Assembly (NCBI GenBank): GCA_020250125.1 | Contig: JADCEL010000016.1 | Location: 1-64,000, forward strand | DNA from: Rhodobacter sp. | GTDB taxonomy: Bacteria > Pseudomonadota > Alphaproteobacteria > Rhodobacterales > Rhodobacteraceae | Length of the DNA stretch: 64,000 nt | Direction: 5' to 3' | Shown here: one piece after another, positions 10,736 through 21,697 of the stretch | Position numbering within the stretch: position 1 is the stretch's first letter | Layout of the letters: every line of letters begins with the position of its first letter | Notes under the pieces: model-generated | The model's input: only the letters and a program-made list of their open reading frames with translations | What the model was told of the DNA's origin: nothing | Databases searched by the model: none | Translations under genes and position numbers: made by a program

Positions 10736-13700
10736 CGCGCCGCCCATCCCCCGCAGGCGGGGCGGCCCGCCTTGCCGCGCTGGCCTGTTCGGCGCTGGCG
10801 CTGGCCGCAGGGCAAGCCGCCGCGCAGGACTGTGTGGCAATGTCCAACTGCGTGCTGCCGGTCGATGCCGGGGCGAATACCGAAGGCATCACCAGCCTGC
10901 CGCCCGATCCCATCGATGGCCCCGGCTTTTCGATCAGCATCGAAGGTGCGCCGCTGCAGGGCGCACCCGGCTTTGCCGACCGGCAGCGGCAGGCAGACAT
11001 CGCCCTGGGCGAGGCCGATGTTGACCTGCGCTTTGACGGGCTGGGCACAAGGCCCCGTCTGGATGTGCAGACGCTGGGCGAGGGGCCCTTTGCCCCCGGC
11101 CAGACGGTGACCTTCCGCAGCCGGATGAATTACCCCGCCTTTGTCACCGGGGGCGAACTGCGCATCCTGGACCTCGACGCGCCGGGCGGGGTCAGAACGC
11201 TGTCCGTGCTGCCGCTTGCCCCGAATGCCGAGGTTGCGGTGACCCTGCCGCAGGGCCGCACCCTGGCCTATGTTTACCGTGTCATGGACCGGAACCGGCG
11301 CTTTGATGAAACGCGCCCCGTGCTGCTGGGCACCTCGCAGGACCGGGGGTTGACCGATCTGGCCACCGAAGAGCAGGGCACGGATGCGGCCGCGATCCGC
11401 CGCATCCCGGTGCGGGGCGGGGCGGTGACGGTCTTTGTGCAGAACCTGGCGCCGGGAACCAGGGTGGAAACGCTGGGCACGGCGATGACAGCCGATCCGT
11501 CCGGCAAGGCCGTGATCCAGCGCGTTCTGCCGCCGGGCGCGCAGGAGATCGACGTGCGCGTGGTGCGCCCCGACGGATCGGCGCAGACCATCCGCCGCGC
11601 CGTGACCATTCCCGGATCCGAATGGTTCTATGTCGGTGTCGCCGACCTGGCCTTTGGGCGCAGCACGAACGGCGGGGAAGACGGCGGGGGCAACAGCTAT
11701 GGCACGGGTCGGCTGTCAGGCTATGCCAAGGGCACGACAGCCGCCGGGGTGACGGTCACCTTGCAGGCCGACAGCGGCGAAGACGACCTTGATGATCTGT
11801 TCCGCAACATCCTGAACAAGGACCCGAATTCGATCCTGGACCGGCTGGACCCCGATCTGTCCTACCCGACCTATGGCGACGATTCCACGCTGGTCATCGA
11901 TGCGCCGACCTCGGGCGGGTTCTATCTGAAGGTCGAAAAGGACGGCAACTTCGGCCTGTGGGGCGATTTCAAATCGGTCACGCCGGGTACGGACCTTCTG
12001 CGCAACGAACGCACGCTGTACGGGGCGCAGACCGTGCTTCAGAGCGCAGGCGTGAACGACGATGGCACGCCTCGGCTGCGTTTTGAAGGCTATGCGGCCC
12101 AGCCCGACCAATTGCCGCAGCGCGATGTGCTGCGCGGCACCGGCGGGTCTGTCTATTTCCTGTCGCGCCAGGACATTCTGCTGGGGTCGGAAACCCTGAC
12201 GGTGGAGCTGCGCGATGCCGACACCCAGCGGGTGATTTCGCGCACAGCACTGGTTCAGGGCGAAGATTACGACATCAACTACACGCAAGGTGTCGTCACC
12301 CTGTACAGCCCGCTGTCGGGCTATGGCACCGGGGGGGCGCTGTTGTCGTCCAATCCCAACGGCGATGACACGCTGAGCCTGATCGCGCAGTATGAATGGC
12401 GCCCCGTTCTGGGCGATATCGAGGGCTATGCCTATGGCGCGCGGCTGACCTCGGGGATCGCCGACAACCTGCAGATCGGCGCAACCGCACAAAGCGACGA
12501 TTCCGGCACCTCAGACCAGATGGCCTATGGGGTGGATCTGGCCTGGACGAAAAGCGACCGCACCTTTCTGAAGGCCGAAGTCGCGCGCACCGACGGACCG
12601 GGCTTTGGCTATGTCACCTCGGTGAACGGCGGCCTGACGGGTGAGGAAACCGCCCCCCCTGACGGAATCGGCACGGCCTATTCGATAACCGGACAGGCCG
12701 CGCTGGACGAGCTCTGGGCCGGGGGTGCCGGTGTGGTTGGCGCCTATTTCCAAAGCTATGGGGCGGGGTTCTCCTCGCTCGACCGGCAGGTGACAGAACC
12801 GGAAACCATGTGGGGCTTCAGCGCGGAGTTGCCCCTGTCGGCGGCCACCGGCCTGACGCTGAGCTATGACCATTACGATCAGGACCCGGATGTGGCGCAG
12901 GACCGCGCGCAGTTTCTGCTGGAGCATCAGATCAATGACCGGGTGGCGGTTGAACTGGGCTATGGCTATTTCGACAGCACCGATCCCGCCAGCAGCGATG
13001 GCACCGGCACGCGGGATGATCTGGCGGCACGGCTGATCCTGACCCCGTCGGAGATGGTCGAATGGTATGTCTTCGGCCAGGGGTCGCTGAACGTCACCGG
13101 TGACCTTGAAAAGGCCGACCGCGCCGGGATCGGGGGCGAGGTCCTGCTTGACGGGTCCTGGTCGATCCAGGGCGAAGTGTCTGACGGGGCCACCGGCCCT
13201 GGCGGGCGCGTGCTGTTCGGGCAGGACAAGGACGAAGAAAGCCATGTCTATTTCGGCTATACGCTGGACCCCGACCGCACCGTTGATGACGTGGTGCTGA
13301 CGGGGCGCGACCGGGGCCAGTTCGTGGCGGGCGGGCGGCGGCGCTACAGTGACAAGGTCACGGCCTATGCCGAAAACACCTATGATCTGTTCGGGCAGCA
13401 GCGGTCGCTGACATCGGCCTATGGCATCGAATACGCCCGGTCACAGCGGATGGTGTACAGCGGGGCCATCGAATCCGGCGTCGTCAGCGGCGACCCGAAC
13501 GGGGATGTCGAACGCACCGCCCTGTCGCTGGGCCTGCGCTATGACGATGGTGAAGCGGTGAACACGCGGGCGCGCATCGAAGTCATCAACGACGACGGCC
13601 CTGAGGCCAGGGTCAACACCATCCTGCTGTCCGGCCTTCTGCGCTATGAATTCAGCGATCAGTCCCGGATCGTGGCCGACCTGGACGCGATGTTCAACGA

Positions 13701-14241
13701 TGCCGGGTCCGAGGCGCTGCCGGAAGGTGATTACACCGATCTTGTCATCGGCTATGCGTTCCGGCCCATCCTGGATGATCAGGTGAACCTTCTGGTGCGG
13801 TATCAGTATCTGGATGACATGTTCGGCCAGGCTGTGGAGGGCGACCTCGGCGAAGGTCCGCTGCAACGCAGCCATGTCTTCAGCTTTGATGCGGAATTCG
13901 ATGTCTCGCCTCGCTGGACGCTGGGGGCCAAGCTGGGGGGGCGGCTGGCCGAAAGTGCCGTGGATGCGGACAGTCCCTTCGTGTCGAATGATGCCTGGCT
14001 GGCGGTTGCCACGGCGCGCTGTCACATCGTCAATGAATGGGACATGCTGCTGGAAGTCCGGAATCTGACGGCAATTCAGGCAGATACCGCCAATTTCGGG
14101 GCCGTGGTAGGGGTTTACAGGCAGGTGGGACAAGCGGTGATGATCGGCGGGTCGTATAATTTCGGCAGCTTCTCGGATGATCTGACGGACCTTGTCGCCG
14201 ACGATCAGGGGGCCGAGATCAACCTGATCGCAAGATTCTGA
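10732..14241 (+). CDS. Outer-membrane beta-barrel-like protein, partner of the upstream DUF11 protein
   Basis: Signal peptide (ALACSALALAAGQAAAQ), GTGGSVYFLSRQDILLGSETLTVELRD module, long alternating-strand C-terminal region, terminal Phe (AEINLIARF). 4-nt overlap with the upstream ORF. Confidence 0.75.
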   Translation: MTRRPSPAGGAARLAALACSALALAAGQAAAQDCVAMSNCVLPVDAGANTEGITSLPPDPIDGPGFSISIEGAPLQGAPGFADRQRQADIALGEADVDLRFDGLGTRPRLDVQTLGEGPFAPGQTVTFRSRMNYPAFVTGGELRILDLDAPGGVRTLSVLPLAPNAEVAVTLPQGRTLAYVYRVMDRNRRFDETRPVLLGTSQDRGLTDLATEEQGTDAAAIRRIPVRGGAVTVFVQNLAPGTRVETLGTAMTADPSGKAVIQRVLPPGAQEIDVRVVRPDGSAQTIRRAVTIPGSEWFYVGVADLAFGRSTNGGEDGGGNSYGTGRLSGYAKGTTAAGVTVTLQADSGEDDLDDLFRNILNKDPNSILDRLDPDLSYPTYGDDSTLVIDAPTSGGFYLKVEKDGNFGLWGDFKSVTPGTDLLRNERTLYGAQTVLQSAGVNDDGTPRLRFEGYAAQPDQLPQRDVLRGTGGSVYFLSRQDILLGSETLTVELRDADTQRVISRTALVQGEDYDINYTQGVVTLYSPLSGYGTGGALLSSNPNGDDTLSLIAQYEWRPVLGDIEGYAYGARLTSGIADNLQIGATAQSDDSGTSDQMAYGVDLAWTKSDRTFLKAEVARTDGPGFGYVTSVNGGLTGEETAPPDGIGTAYSITGQAALDELWAGGAGVVGAYFQSYGAGFSSLDRQVTEPETMWGFSAELPLSAATGLTLSYDHYDQDPDVAQDRAQFLLEHQINDRVAVELGYGYFDSTDPASSDGTGTRDDLAARLILTPSEMVEWYVFGQGSLNVTGDLEKADRAGIGGEVLLDGSWSIQGEVSDGATGPGGRVLFGQDKDEESHVYFGYTLDPDRTVDDVVLTGRDRGQFVAGGRRRYSDKVTAYAENTYDLFGQQRSLTSAYGIEYARSQRMVYSGAIESGVVSGDPNGDVERTALSLGLRYDDGEAVNTRARIEVINDDGPEARVNTILLSGLLRYEFSDQSRIVADLDAMFNDAGSEALPEGDYTDLVIGYAFRPILDDQVNLLVRYQYLDDMFGQAVEGDLGEGPLQRSHVFSFDAEFDVSPRWTLGAKLGGRLAESAVDADSPFVSNDAWLAVATARCHIVNEWDMLLEVRNLTAIQADTANFGAVVGVYRQVGQAVMIGGSYNFGSFSDDLTDLVADDQGAEINLIARF

Positions 14242-14520
14242 TCCGGGTACCGGGCGGCACCGTCCGGGGTTGCGTATGCGGCCATGGTCAGCGGCGCGAC
14301 GCCGGAAGATGCGGCACCCCCCCCGGCATCCCTCATCAGGGTTGCCCTGCCAGGCAGGACCGGCACGACCCACGGTGCCGCAGGGTGGCCCCGGATGCCC
14401 CTTCTGCCGGGACTGCCCTGCCGCAGAACGAAATCTCCCCGCCGGGCCGTCTTGGCAACGGGCGCAAAGAGGGTAGGGTGGGCCGACAGCACAGCGCCGC
14501 GCCGGACGGGGGATACGGCC

Positions 14521-15300
14521 ATGGATTCGGGCAACGACGCCTACAAGCCCGCGCAGATCGCGGAGCTGATTGAAACGGTCGGTGTCGCCAAGGCGTCCCT
14601 GCCCCTGGGGCAGATGCTGGCGCTGGCGGTTCTGGCGGGGGCCTTCATCGGTTTCGGGGCCGCAGCCTATACCATGGTCATGACCGGGGCGGACCCGGGG
14701 TTCGGCCCGGCGCGCCTGTTGGGCGGGGTGGTGTTTTCGCTGGGCCTGATCCTTGTGCTGGTGGGCGGGGCAGAGCTGTTCACCGGCAATGCCCTGATGA
14801 CGATGGCTTATGTTGACGGCAAGATCACCCTTGCCGCGCTGTTGCGCAACTGGGCGGCGGTCTATCTGGGCAACCTGATCGGGGCCGTTGCACTGGCTGT
14901 GGCCTTTGCCCTGTCCGGCCTGCTTGATGCGCCCTTCGGGGCGACCGCCCGGCGGATTGCCGAGGGCAAGGTCGCCCTTGGGCCGGCCGAGGCTGTGGTC
15001 CGCGGCGCGCTGTGCAATGCGCTGGTCTGTCTTGCGGTCTGGCTCAGCTTTTCCGCGCGGTCCACCACGGACCGGATCCTTGCCCTTCTCTGGCCGATTT
15101 CGGCCTTTGTGCTGCTGGGGCTGGAACACAGCGTTGCCAACATGTATCTGCTGCCCGCCGGCATTCTTGCCGGTGCCGATATCGGCGGCGCTGCGGTTGC
15201 CGGGAACCTGATCTGGGTCAGCCTTGGCAATATTGCCGGCGGGGCGGGCGGGGTGGCCCTGGCCTATCGTTACGCCTTCCTGTTCCGCCGCGCTGCCTGA
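14521..15300 (+). CDS. Formate/nitrite transporter (FocA/NirC) family protein
   Basis: YKPAQIAELIETVGVAKASLPLGQMLALAVLAGAFIGFGA; GAELFTGNALM; GLEHSVANMYLLPAGI. Confidence 0.9.
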   Translation: MDSGNDAYKPAQIAELIETVGVAKASLPLGQMLALAVLAGAFIGFGAAAYTMVMTGADPGFGPARLLGGVVFSLGLILVLVGGAELFTGNALMTMAYVDGKITLAALLRNWAAVYLGNLIGAVALAVAFALSGLLDAPFGATARRIAEGKVALGPAEAVVRGALCNALVCLAVWLSFSARSTTDRILALLWPISAFVLLGLEHSVANMYLLPAGILAGADIGGAAVAGNLIWVSLGNIAGGAGGVALAYRYAFLFRRAA

Positions 15301-15505
15301 AGACCCTTCGGGGCGGGGGTGCCCTTCTTGCGGCAGGTGGCGGCGCGGCGCGGGGGCGGGAAGCGGGCCGCAGCCCGGTTGGGTCGCGGCGGTAACGGCG
15401 GTTGCCGCCTGCAGGCCCGGAAGGGTGCGGCCATGCACGCCCGCGCGGATTTCGGCAGGCACCGCGACCACACACCCATCCGGGCGCGGCCCCGCCTTGC
15501 CTGCG

Positions 15506-16270
15506 TCAGCCGCCGTCCGGTTCGCGCCGCAGCAGATAGATGTCCATGATCCAGCCATGCCGCGCCCGCGCCGCCGCCCTGTCCTGCAGGATGCGCGGGC
15601 CGGTTTGCAGCAGCGGGCCGGTATGCAGAATCTGGTGGGGCATCCCAAGGTAGGCCGCCCAGTAGATGGTCACACCCTGCGGGCTGATGGCATCAAAGGC
15701 ACCGCCGCTGTCCAGCATGACAACGACCGTCTCTGCCCCGGCAGGCCAGCCCTTTTCGCGCAGATTGCGGCCCGTGGTGATCACGGCCGGGGCACCTGGC
15801 GTGGTAAGCGGAATCGCATGAACGGCCGTCAGCAGCTGCAGGCTGGTCAGGCCGGGGATGACGGTGATGTCAAGGTCGGTGCCGCCGGATTGCACCCGCG
15901 CGGCAATGCGCAGGCTGGAATCATACAGCGACGGGTCGCCCCAGACCAGCAGTGCCGCGCGCCCGCCCTGCGGCAGGTGGTGGCGCAACAGGCCGGTCCA
16001 GAGCGTGGCAATGGCATCGTGCCAGGCGTTGACGCCGTCCAGATAGGCGGGGGTGGCGGCATCCCTGACTGGCAGATCAAACTCCACGATCTGCGTTGTG
16101 GCACCGGCATGGCGGTTGCAGACAAGCCGCCGAAGGTCTGCCAGATCGCTATTGTCCGCACCCTTGCGCGGCAGCAGCACAAGGTCGCAGGTCTGCAACA
16201 CGCCGACCGCCTGCAACGTAAGATGGTCAGGATTGCCCGTGCCAATCCCGATCAGGGCAAGATCAATCAT
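15506..16270 (-). CDS. cobF: Precorrin-6A synthase (deacetylating)
   Basis: MIDLALIGIGTGNPDHLTLQAVGVL...LVWGDPSLYDSSLRIAARV; tetrapyrrole methylase, CobF type, in a cob cluster. Confidence 0.9.
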   Translation of the reverse strand: MIDLALIGIGTGNPDHLTLQAVGVLQTCDLVLLPRKGADNSDLADLRRLVCNRHAGATTQIVEFDLPVRDAATPAYLDGVNAWHDAIATLWTGLLRHHLPQGGRAALLVWGDPSLYDSSLRIAARVQSGGTDLDITVIPGLTSLQLLTAVHAIPLTTPGAPAVITTGRNLREKGWPAGAETVVVMLDSGGAFDAISPQGVTIYWAAYLGMPHQILHTGPLLQTGPRILQDRAAARARHGWIMDIYLLRREPDGG

Positions 16271-16336
16271 CTGGGATCAGCGCCGCAAGTCGGGCAACCC
16301 CGGCAGGGGCACGCCCGACTGTGGGTCCGTCACGGA

Positions 16337-17011
16337 TCAGGCGTAAAGGCGGCGGCTGGCAAGCAGCGCCGCCCCCGGACGGCCGCGCAGGGCCTTGGCC
16401 CCGGCCAGAACGGCCATGTCAACCAGCGGTTCCAGCAGCAGGACCGTCATATAGGCCGCGCCAAAGGTTGCGACCGACTGCAACGTCGCCGCAGAAAGAC
16501 CCTGGCCATAAAGCGTCCAGAACGCGACCCAGGCCACGATGGTCCCCTGGAATACCAGAGACAGCCTGAAGACATGCGCATAGGACAGATCGACATAGGC
16601 AAGGTTCGCCGGAACGATGCGCCTGGCCACTTCCTGCATCGCAAACAGTGCGGCCAGCAGCGTGGTCACGTTCATGCCAAGCTGGGGCAGGTCGGCGGGC
16701 GATACGAAGAACGACTGGATCATCAGGCCTGCGACAAGGCCGATCGCCGTCGGTGCCGCCCCGAAGATCAGAAACAGCGACGAGCCCAGGATCAGGTGCA
16801 CCTCGGACACGCCGACGGGCATGTGCGGAAAAACCTCGAAGAAGACAAAGACCAGAACCGTGGCGATGGCACCGCGCAGGATCAGCGACGGCAGGCCATC
16901 GACGCGGACATGCTCAAAGGCCAGTTTGGCCGCAAATGCGGCACCGGTCGCGGCCGTGGCATAGGACAGAACGATCTTGGTGCTGTCGACCAATCCTGGT
17001 TCGATGTGCAT
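16337..17011 (-). CDS. CbiM-like energy-coupling-factor transporter permease (putative cobalt uptake)
   Basis: MHIEPGLVDSTKIVLSYATAATGAAF...PHMPVGVSEVHLILGSSLFLIFGAAPTAIGLVAGLMIQ; preceded by a cobalamin riboswitch. Confidence 0.8.
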   Translation of the reverse strand: MHIEPGLVDSTKIVLSYATAATGAAFAAKLAFEHVRVDGLPSLILRGAIATVLVFVFFEVFPHMPVGVSEVHLILGSSLFLIFGAAPTAIGLVAGLMIQSFFVSPADLPQLGMNVTTLLAALFAMQEVARRIVPANLAYVDLSYAHVFRLSLVFQGTIVAWVAFWTLYGQGLSAATLQSVATFGAAYMTVLLLEPLVDMAVLAGAKALRGRPGAALLASRRLYA

Positions 17012-17080
17012 GTCAGCGTCTCCTTGCACCGCATACACCCCGTGCAGCGGCATGGATGAAAGGTGGGGCAGAAGATGCCC

Positions 17081-17260
17081 CGGTTGCCGTTCTCGGGCCG
17101 GTCTCCGGGCTTGCGAGCGGGATGATCCCGGGCCGCCCCGCCTTCCCGCGTGCGATCACGCAGTGGCACGATGGGGGGCCTTCACTCGCCTACCGTTGCG
17201 GGGGCAGCGCCGGATTTGGTGCCCCTGGCACCGGACCGGCTTCCCGTTTCATCCCCTGGG
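17081..17260 (-). promoter_or_regulatory. Cobalamin riboswitch upstream of the cbiM-like gene and cobF
   Basis: Minus strand reads GAAACGGGAAGCCGGT...GGCGCTGCCCCCGCAACGGTA...GTGCCACTGCG...GCGGGAAGGCGGGGC...GCAAGCCCGGAGACCGGCC, the canonical order of cobalamin riboswitch elements. Confidence 0.9.
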
Positions 17261-17325
17261 ATCAGCCACGGGACACCGTCGAACCCGTTCTTGTTAACAT
17301 GCTGCGGCAAGGCGTCAATCGCGGT

Positions 17326-18054
17326 TCACGACATTTCGCCATCTGCCAGCGGCCCGTAGAGGATCAGCGCCGGCGCGGCCGAGGCTTGGGCGGCCAGCAG
17401 CGCGGCAAGGTTGCCGATGGTGTCGCGGCGCAGGCGCTGGTCGGGGTGGCTGACGCTTTCTGCCAGAAGACAGGGCGTCTCTGCCGCCAGGCCATGGGCG
17501 ATCAGGGCCGCCGCCAGGGCCGGGAAGGTGCGCTTGGGCATGAAGACGGCAGTTGTGGCAAAGGGGTCTGCCAGTGCCGCCAGATTCAGATCGGCCGGCA
17601 GGGTGCCGGTCACGTCATGGCCGGTGACGAACTGTACCCGGCGTGCGGTCAGCCGGCGCGTCAGCGGAATCAGGGCGGCGGCGGCGGCGGCGGTGGCCGA
17701 GGTGACGCCGGGGATCACCTCGAACGCAATGGCGGCGGCGCGCAGGGCCGTCATCTCTTCCTCCAGCCGTCCGAAGATGGCCGGGTCCCCGGATTTCAGC
17801 CGCACCACACGGGCACCGGCCCCGGCATAGTCCACCAGAAGGCGGCTGACATGATCCTGCCGGGGCGAGGGGCGGCCTGCGCGCTTGCCCACCGCCACCA
17901 AATCGGCCCCGGCGCGGGCATGTTCCAGGATCGGGCCGGACGACAGATCGTCGTAAAGCACCGCATCCGCCGCCTTCAGCCGGTTCACCGCCTTCAGCGT
18001 CAGGAGTTCGGGGTCCCCCGGACCCGAGCCGACGAAAGAGACAAAGCCGGTCAT
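17326..18054 (-). CDS. cobA: Uroporphyrinogen-III C-methyltransferase
   Basis: [37 protein letters not shown]...GKRAGRPS...RLKSGDPAIFGR; classic SUMT motifs. Confidence 0.92.
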   Translation of the reverse strand: MTGFVSFVGSGPGDPELLTLKAVNRLKAADAVLYDDLSSGPILEHARAGADLVAVGKRAGRPSPRQDHVSRLLVDYAGAGARVVRLKSGDPAIFGRLEEEMTALRAAAIAFEVIPGVTSATAAAAAALIPLTRRLTARRVQFVTGHDVTGTLPADLNLAALADPFATTAVFMPKRTFPALAAALIAHGLAAETPCLLAESVSHPDQRLRRDTIGNLAALLAAQASAAPALILYGPLADGEMS

Positions 18055-19364
18055 GGCACCTCTGCGATCAGGTGAAAGAAGGTGCCGCTGACCTGGCCGC
18101 GATGCGATCCGGTCTCGGCCACCGCAGCGCCGTCGGCATCGGTCACGCGGGCAAGCGGGGCATCGGGCTGCTCCAGGATCGTGGAATAGTGAAACTCATG
18201 CCCGCGCAGCGCGGTGCCCGCCGCCGCACCGGGAAGCGCTGACAGCAGTTCGGCGCGCCGGTAGCCCAGATGCATCCGCCGCGTCTGGTAGCTGGTCACC
18301 AGCCCCAGAAGCCCCGCCATCCGGTGCCGCCTGCCGTCCTTGTCGATCAGCGCCTGTCCCAGCGCCATGTAGCCGCCGCATTCGCCGTGTACGGGGCGCG
18401 TTTCGGCAAAGCGGCGCAGCCCCTGGCGAAACCGGTCGGCGGCGGCAAGGGTGCCTGCGTGCAGTTCCGGGTACCCGCCCGGCAGCCAGCACAGGTCTGC
18501 CGAAGGGTCGGGGGCCTGATCTGCCAGGGGCGAGAAGGGCAGAATCCCGGCCCCGCCCGCGCGCCATCCGGCCAGCAGATGCGGATAGGTGAAGGAAAAC
18601 GCGGCATCCTGCGCCAGCGCGATGCGCTGCGCGGGCGGGCGCGGCAGGGGGCCGGGCAGCAGGGGGCGCGTGGCCCCGGCACAGCCGCGCAGCGCCGCCA
18701 GATCGACATGCGTGCGCAAAAAGGCGGCATAGGCCGTGATCGCCGTTTCAAGATCGGGGTGTTCGGCGGCCTGGACCAGACCCAGGTGGCGTTCGGGCAG
18801 GGTCAGGTCGCCGCGCCGGGGCAGGGCACCCAGAACGGCAATCCCGGCCGCCTCCATCCCCAGCCGCGCCAGCCGTTCGTGCCGGGCGCTGGCGACCCGG
18901 TTCAGGATCACGCCCGCAAAGGGCAGGTCGGGCCGGTAGCGGGCAAATCCCAGCGCCACGGCGGCAGCCGATTGCGCCTGCCCGCCCACATCGATCACCA
19001 GCACCACGGGCCAGCCCATGCGGGCCGCCACTTCGGCGCTGGCCCCGGTGCCGCTGGCCCCGCGCAGGGCCACGCCATCATAAAGCCCCATCGACCCTTC
19101 GGCGATGCAGATATCCGCCCCCGCAGCCCCGCCCGCAATCGCATCCAGCAGGCCGTCACCCATCGCCCAGGTGTCCAGGTTGAAACTTGCCCGCCCGGCG
19201 GCCGCGCGGTGAAAGGCGGGGTCGATGTAATCCGGCCCGCTTTTGAACGGCTGCACGGCCAGACCATCCTCGGACAGGGCCCGCAGCAGCCCCAGCATGA
19301 CCGTGGTCTTGCCCGTGCCCGAGGCCGGGGCCGAGATCATCAGGCCGGGCGGCAGATCAGCCAT
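18051..19364 (-). CDS. cobB: Cobyrinate a,c-diamide synthase
   Basis: [24 protein letters not shown]...[13 protein letters not shown]; glutamine amidotransferase part [12 protein letters not shown]. Confidence 0.93.
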   Translation of the reverse strand: MADLPPGLMISAPASGTGKTTVMLGLLRALSEDGLAVQPFKSGPDYIDPAFHRAAAGRASFNLDTWAMGDGLLDAIAGGAAGADICIAEGSMGLYDGVALRGASGTGASAEVAARMGWPVVLVIDVGGQAQSAAAVALGFARYRPDLPFAGVILNRVASARHERLARLGMEAAGIAVLGALPRRGDLTLPERHLGLVQAAEHPDLETAITAYAAFLRTHVDLAALRGCAGATRPLLPGPLPRPPAQRIALAQDAAFSFTYPHLLAGWRAGGAGILPFSPLADQAPDPSADLCWLPGGYPELHAGTLAAADRFRQGLRRFAETRPVHGECGGYMALGQALIDKDGRRHRMAGLLGLVTSYQTRRMHLGYRRAELLSALPGAAAGTALRGHEFHYSTILEQPDAPLARVTDADGAAVAETGSHRGQVSGTFFHLIAEVP

Positions 19365-20133
19365 CGGCGCGCCCGCGTGCGCCGCCGGGACGGAACCGCC
19401 GGTCGTAGTCGGCGGAATAGAGGCGGCTGTCGCTGAAACCTTCGGCGGCAAGGGCGGGGCCGACAAGGATCAGCGCAGTGCGCTCCACCCCGTCGCCCAT
19501 GGCGGCACCGATGGTGGACAGCGTGGCGCGCACGATCTGCTGATCCGGCCAGCTGGCGCGGTAAACCACCGCCACCGGGCAATCCGCGCCATAACCGGGG
19601 GTCAGGTCGGCCACCACCTGTGCCAGGTTGTGGATCGACAGATGCACAGCCAGCGTGGCCCCGGTGCGGGCGAAATTGGCCAGCGATTCGCCCGCCGGCA
19701 TGGCCGAGGCGCGCCCCGGCGTGCGCGTCAGCACCACCGATTGTGCCAGTCCCGGCAGGGTGAGTTCCGTCTGCAGGGCGGCGGCGGCGGCGGCGAAAGA
19801 CGGAACACCCGGCGTCACCGTAAAGGCAATGCCCAGCGCGCGCAGCCGGCGCAACTGTTCGCCCATCGCCGACCAGACCGACAGATCCCCCGAATGCAGC
19901 CGTGCCACATCCTGACCCGCCCCGTCGGCGGCCAGGATTTCAGCCATGATCGCGTCAAGGTCCATCGGGGCGGTGTTGACGATGCGGGCACCGGGCGGGC
20001 AGTGGCCCAGAACCTCTTGCGGCACCAGAGAGCCTGCATAAAGGCACACCGGGCTTTGCGCGATCAGGTCGCGCCCGCGCAGGGTCAGAAGATCCGGCGC
20101 GCCGGGGCCTGCGCCGATGAAGTGAACGGTCAT
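19357..20133 (-). CDS. cobM: Precorrin-4 C11-methyltransferase
   Basis: [38 protein letters not shown]...[15 protein letters not shown]. Confidence 0.93.
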   Translation of the reverse strand: MTVHFIGAGPGAPDLLTLRGRDLIAQSPVCLYAGSLVPQEVLGHCPPGARIVNTAPMDLDAIMAEILAADGAGQDVARLHSGDLSVWSAMGEQLRRLRALGIAFTVTPGVPSFAAAAAALQTELTLPGLAQSVVLTRTPGRASAMPAGESLANFARTGATLAVHLSIHNLAQVVADLTPGYGADCPVAVVYRASWPDQQIVRATLSTIGAAMGDGVERTALILVGPALAAEGFSDSRLYSADYDRRFRPGGARGRADG

Positions 20134-20498
20134 GGAACGGTCCCTGTTGCAAGCGCGCAGGCAGCCATACGGTCCGCCGAGATGGCGCGCGGCCCCAGAA
20201 GCGACGCGCCCGGTCCGGCGGCGACCAGGGCTGCGGCTTCGGCCAGGCTGCCGCTGCCGTGCAGGGCGCGGACCCTGGCAGACCGGGTGGGGGTTTCGGT
20301 CACCGCCAGCGCCTCGGGCGCTATCGCATCGCCCGGCAGGCCGAGGCGGGCTGCAAGTGCCTGAAAGACGGGTGCCAGGGCCTTGTCCTCGGCGGTGGCA
20401 AGACGGGATGGCATCTGCGTGCCCCGCGCCTTGTCCAGCGCATCCAGCAGCGACTCGATTGTTGCGGCCTGACGAAAGCCGAAACCGGCGACGATCAT
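20130..20498 (-). CDS. cobE: CobE/CbiG C-terminal-type cobalamin biosynthesis protein
   Basis: [21 protein letters not shown]...[23 protein letters not shown]; small ORF between cobM and cobL. Confidence 0.85.
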   Translation of the reverse strand: MIVAGFGFRQAATIESLLDALDKARGTQMPSRLATAEDKALAPVFQALAARLGLPGDAIAPEALAVTETPTRSARVRALHGSGSLAEAAALVAAGPGASLLGPRAISADRMAACALATGTVP

Positions 20499-21697
20499 CG
20501 CAGAACACTCCATTGCACAACCGGGTAGGACGATTTCCAGCCGCGTTTGCTGCCCAGCGGCGCGGCCTCGGCCAGTTCGATGCGCAGCAGGCTGCCACCG
20601 TGGGTTGCCTGCGCCTGCGTCAGCACTGCCGCGGATTCCAGCGTGACGGCATTGGCGACCAGGCGGCATCCGGGCGGCAGGACCGGCCACAGGGCCGAAA
20701 GCAGGGCGGCGCACAGCCCGCCGCCGATAAAGACGGCATCGGGTGCGGGAAGCCCGGCCAAAGCCTCGGGCGCGCGCCCGCGCACCAGCCCCAGCCGGTC
20801 CATGCCCAGCCGGTCGGCATTGGCGCGCAGCCGGTCGGCCCGGCCTGCGTCCGCCTCGATGGCAACGGCCTGACAGGCGGGATGGGCCAGCAGCCATTCA
20901 ATGGCGACGGAACCGGACCCCGCGCCAATGTCCCACAACCGCTCGCCGGGGCGCGGGGCCAGGGCTGACAGGGTCAGGGCGCGCAGGGGCCGTTTGGTGA
21001 TCTGCCCGTCATGGTCGAACAGGCTGTCGGCTTGCCCCGATGCCCGGTGCGGCACCGCTGCGGTGCCGGCCGGTTCCAGGGCGACCGCCACGGGATGGGC
21101 GATGTCCGTCAGGGCGAAGCCGTCTGCCCGCGTCACCCGGACCCGTTCGCGCGGGCCGCCCAACGCCTCCATCACCGTCATCTGCGTGGCCCCGGCGCCT
21201 TGCGCCACAAGACAGGTGGCAAGCCCCGGCACCGCCGCACCATCGCGCAAAAGGACGAGCAGGCGCATGCCGGGGTCAAGATGCGGGCGCAGCCGGGTCA
21301 GCGGGGCGGCATGCAGCCCCAGGCAAAGGGTGTCTTCCAGCGGCCAGCCCAGCCGGGCGGCGGCGCGCGAAAAGGTCGATGGTGCGGGCAGGGCACACCA
21401 TTCGCCCGGTGCAAGGTGGCGCGTCACCGATGTGCCCGCGCCGAACCAGAACGGATCGCCCGAGGCCAGCATCACCACCGGTCGCCCGCGCAGTGCCAAA
21501 AGCCGGGGAAGGCCATCGGCAAAGGGCACGGGCCATTCGATGGCCTCTGCGGTCAGGCCGGGCAGCAGGGCCAGATGCCGTGCGGCCCCCATCACCACCT
21601 CTGCCGCTGCCAGCGCGGCATGGCTTGCGGGCGGCAGGCCTTCCGGTCCATCCTCGCCCAGCCCGAGGATCGTCAGCCAGGGGGGGGCTTCAGACAT
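20495..21697 (-). CDS. cobL: Precorrin-6Y C5,15-methyltransferase (decarboxylating)
   Basis: [15 protein letters not shown]...; C-terminal CbiT-like domain [34 protein letters not shown]. Confidence 0.92.
   Translation of the reverse strand: MSEAPPWLTILGLGEDGPEGLPPASHAALAAAEVVMGAARHLALLPGLTAEAIEWPVPFADGLPRLLALRGRPVVMLASGDPFWFGAGTSVTRHLAPGEWCALPAPSTFSRAAARLGWPLEDTLCLGLHAAPLTRLRPHLDPGMRLLVLLRDGAAVPGLATCLVAQGAGATQMTVMEALGGPRERVRVTRADGFALTDIAHPVAVALEPAGTAAVPHRASGQADSLFDHDGQITKRPLRALTLSALAPRPGERLWDIGAGSGSVAIEWLLAHPACQAVAIEADAGRADRLRANADRLGMDRLGLVRGRAPEALAGLPAPDAVFIGGGLCAALLSALWPVLPPGCRLVANAVTLESAAVLTQAQATHGGSLLRIELAEAAPLGSKRGWKSSYPVVQWSVLR

Noticed and set aside
13441-15648. 735-aa minus-strand ORF
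   Set aside because: Antisense to the beta-barrel gene and the FocA-like gene, with low-complexity composition.
15224-17059. 611-aa plus-strand ORF
   Set aside because: Antisense to cobF and the cbiM-like gene, both with clear family motifs.
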